Below, piece after piece: positions 63,958 to 64,000 of a stretch of DNA of 64,000 nt. This DNA comes from Anthonomus grandis grandis (lineage: Eukaryota > Arthropoda > Insecta > Coleoptera > Curculionidae): assembly GCF_022605725.1 (NCBI RefSeq), contig NC_065548.1:46679131-46743130 (forward strand), read 5' to 3'. Under the pieces are notes generated by a model that was not told the DNA's origin, made no database searches, and saw only the letters and a program-made list of their open reading frames with translations. Made by a program: the position numbers and the translations under genes. Numbering within the stretch: position 1 is the first letter of the stretch; the number at the start of each line of letters is the position of its first letter.

Positions 63958-64000
63958 CGGAAACCCAAAATTTGATAAAGCAATTAGGTGTCCAGAAAAT

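Larger units (their letters stand above)
61885..64000 (-). mobile_element. Second Tigger/Jerky-like transposon, 5' end beyond the window
   Basis: The 3' end carries GGGGTAACTTTGGTACA at 61885-61901, repeated exactly at 62075-62091. The transposase occupies 62354-63957 and its N-terminal HTH domain lies past 64000. The 5' terminus is not in the window. It differs from the element at 1-2236. Confidence 0.75.

Noticed and set aside
1..64000. CRISPR array, rRNA or canonical tRNA genes
   Set aside because: No regularly spaced repeats with unique spacers, no rRNA-like conserved blocks, and only one poor tRNA-like segment (24219-24300).

Overview
The window looks like an AT-rich stretch of an insect nuclear genome, probably a beetle, although the sequence cannot fix the species. 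I found no host gene, no canonical tRNA or rRNA, and nothing prokaryotic. Nearly all coding potential belongs to transposable elements (TEs), most of them broken and several nested inside one another.

Layout. 1-2236: 3' part of a Tigger/Jerky-like DNA transposon whose last exon is triplicated. 2600-10257: plus-strand CR1/Jockey-group non-LTR element A, split by a nearly intact minus-strand element B (5161-9366) with a 7-bp target duplication. 11640-12921: Penelope-like element PLE1 with a hammerhead ribozyme motif. 12922-16644: a mariner (M1) disrupted by a piggyBac-like element (P1). 16900-17770: an ITm-superfamily transposase remnant. 18615-19830: mariner M2. 19895-23900: three adjacent non-LTR fragments (C1-C3). 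23966-25479: PLE2 with inverted pseudo-LTRs, each carrying a hammerhead-like core, and a tRNA-like block. 26127-28269: mariner M3 with long subterminal inverted repeats. 30744-36730: degenerate minus-strand gypsy-type LTR element L1. 37915-39070: non-LTR fragment E. 39451-40897: mariner M4, inserted in the centre of a perfect palindrome. 41805-45860: minus-strand KRBA2/Ginger-like integrase element holding a smaller nested element. 46780-47140: an RT fragment. 47575-59950: minus-strand non-LTR element D, interrupted by LTR element L2 (48216-54681, LTRs identical by eye) and piggyBac-like P2 (54725-57472). 61535-61875: an RT fragment. 61885 to the window end: a second Tigger-like transposon.

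The most unusual signal is a small open reading frame between the 5' LTR/primer-binding site and gag in both LTR elements. The two predicted proteins (79 and 82 residues) share an MGxSxS start compatible with N-myristoylation, a GVVxSNFIV block, one hydrophobic helix and an Arg/Lys-rich tail. They are conserved although the elements around them have diverged and decayed. I do not recognise the family. Also notable are hammerhead cores in two distinct PLEs that share an extra base after the CUGAUGA box, and an L2 copy with identical LTRs but a lost protease active site.

The calls rest on translated motifs, comparison between copies inside this window, and reading terminal repeats and target duplications by eye. 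No database search was run.
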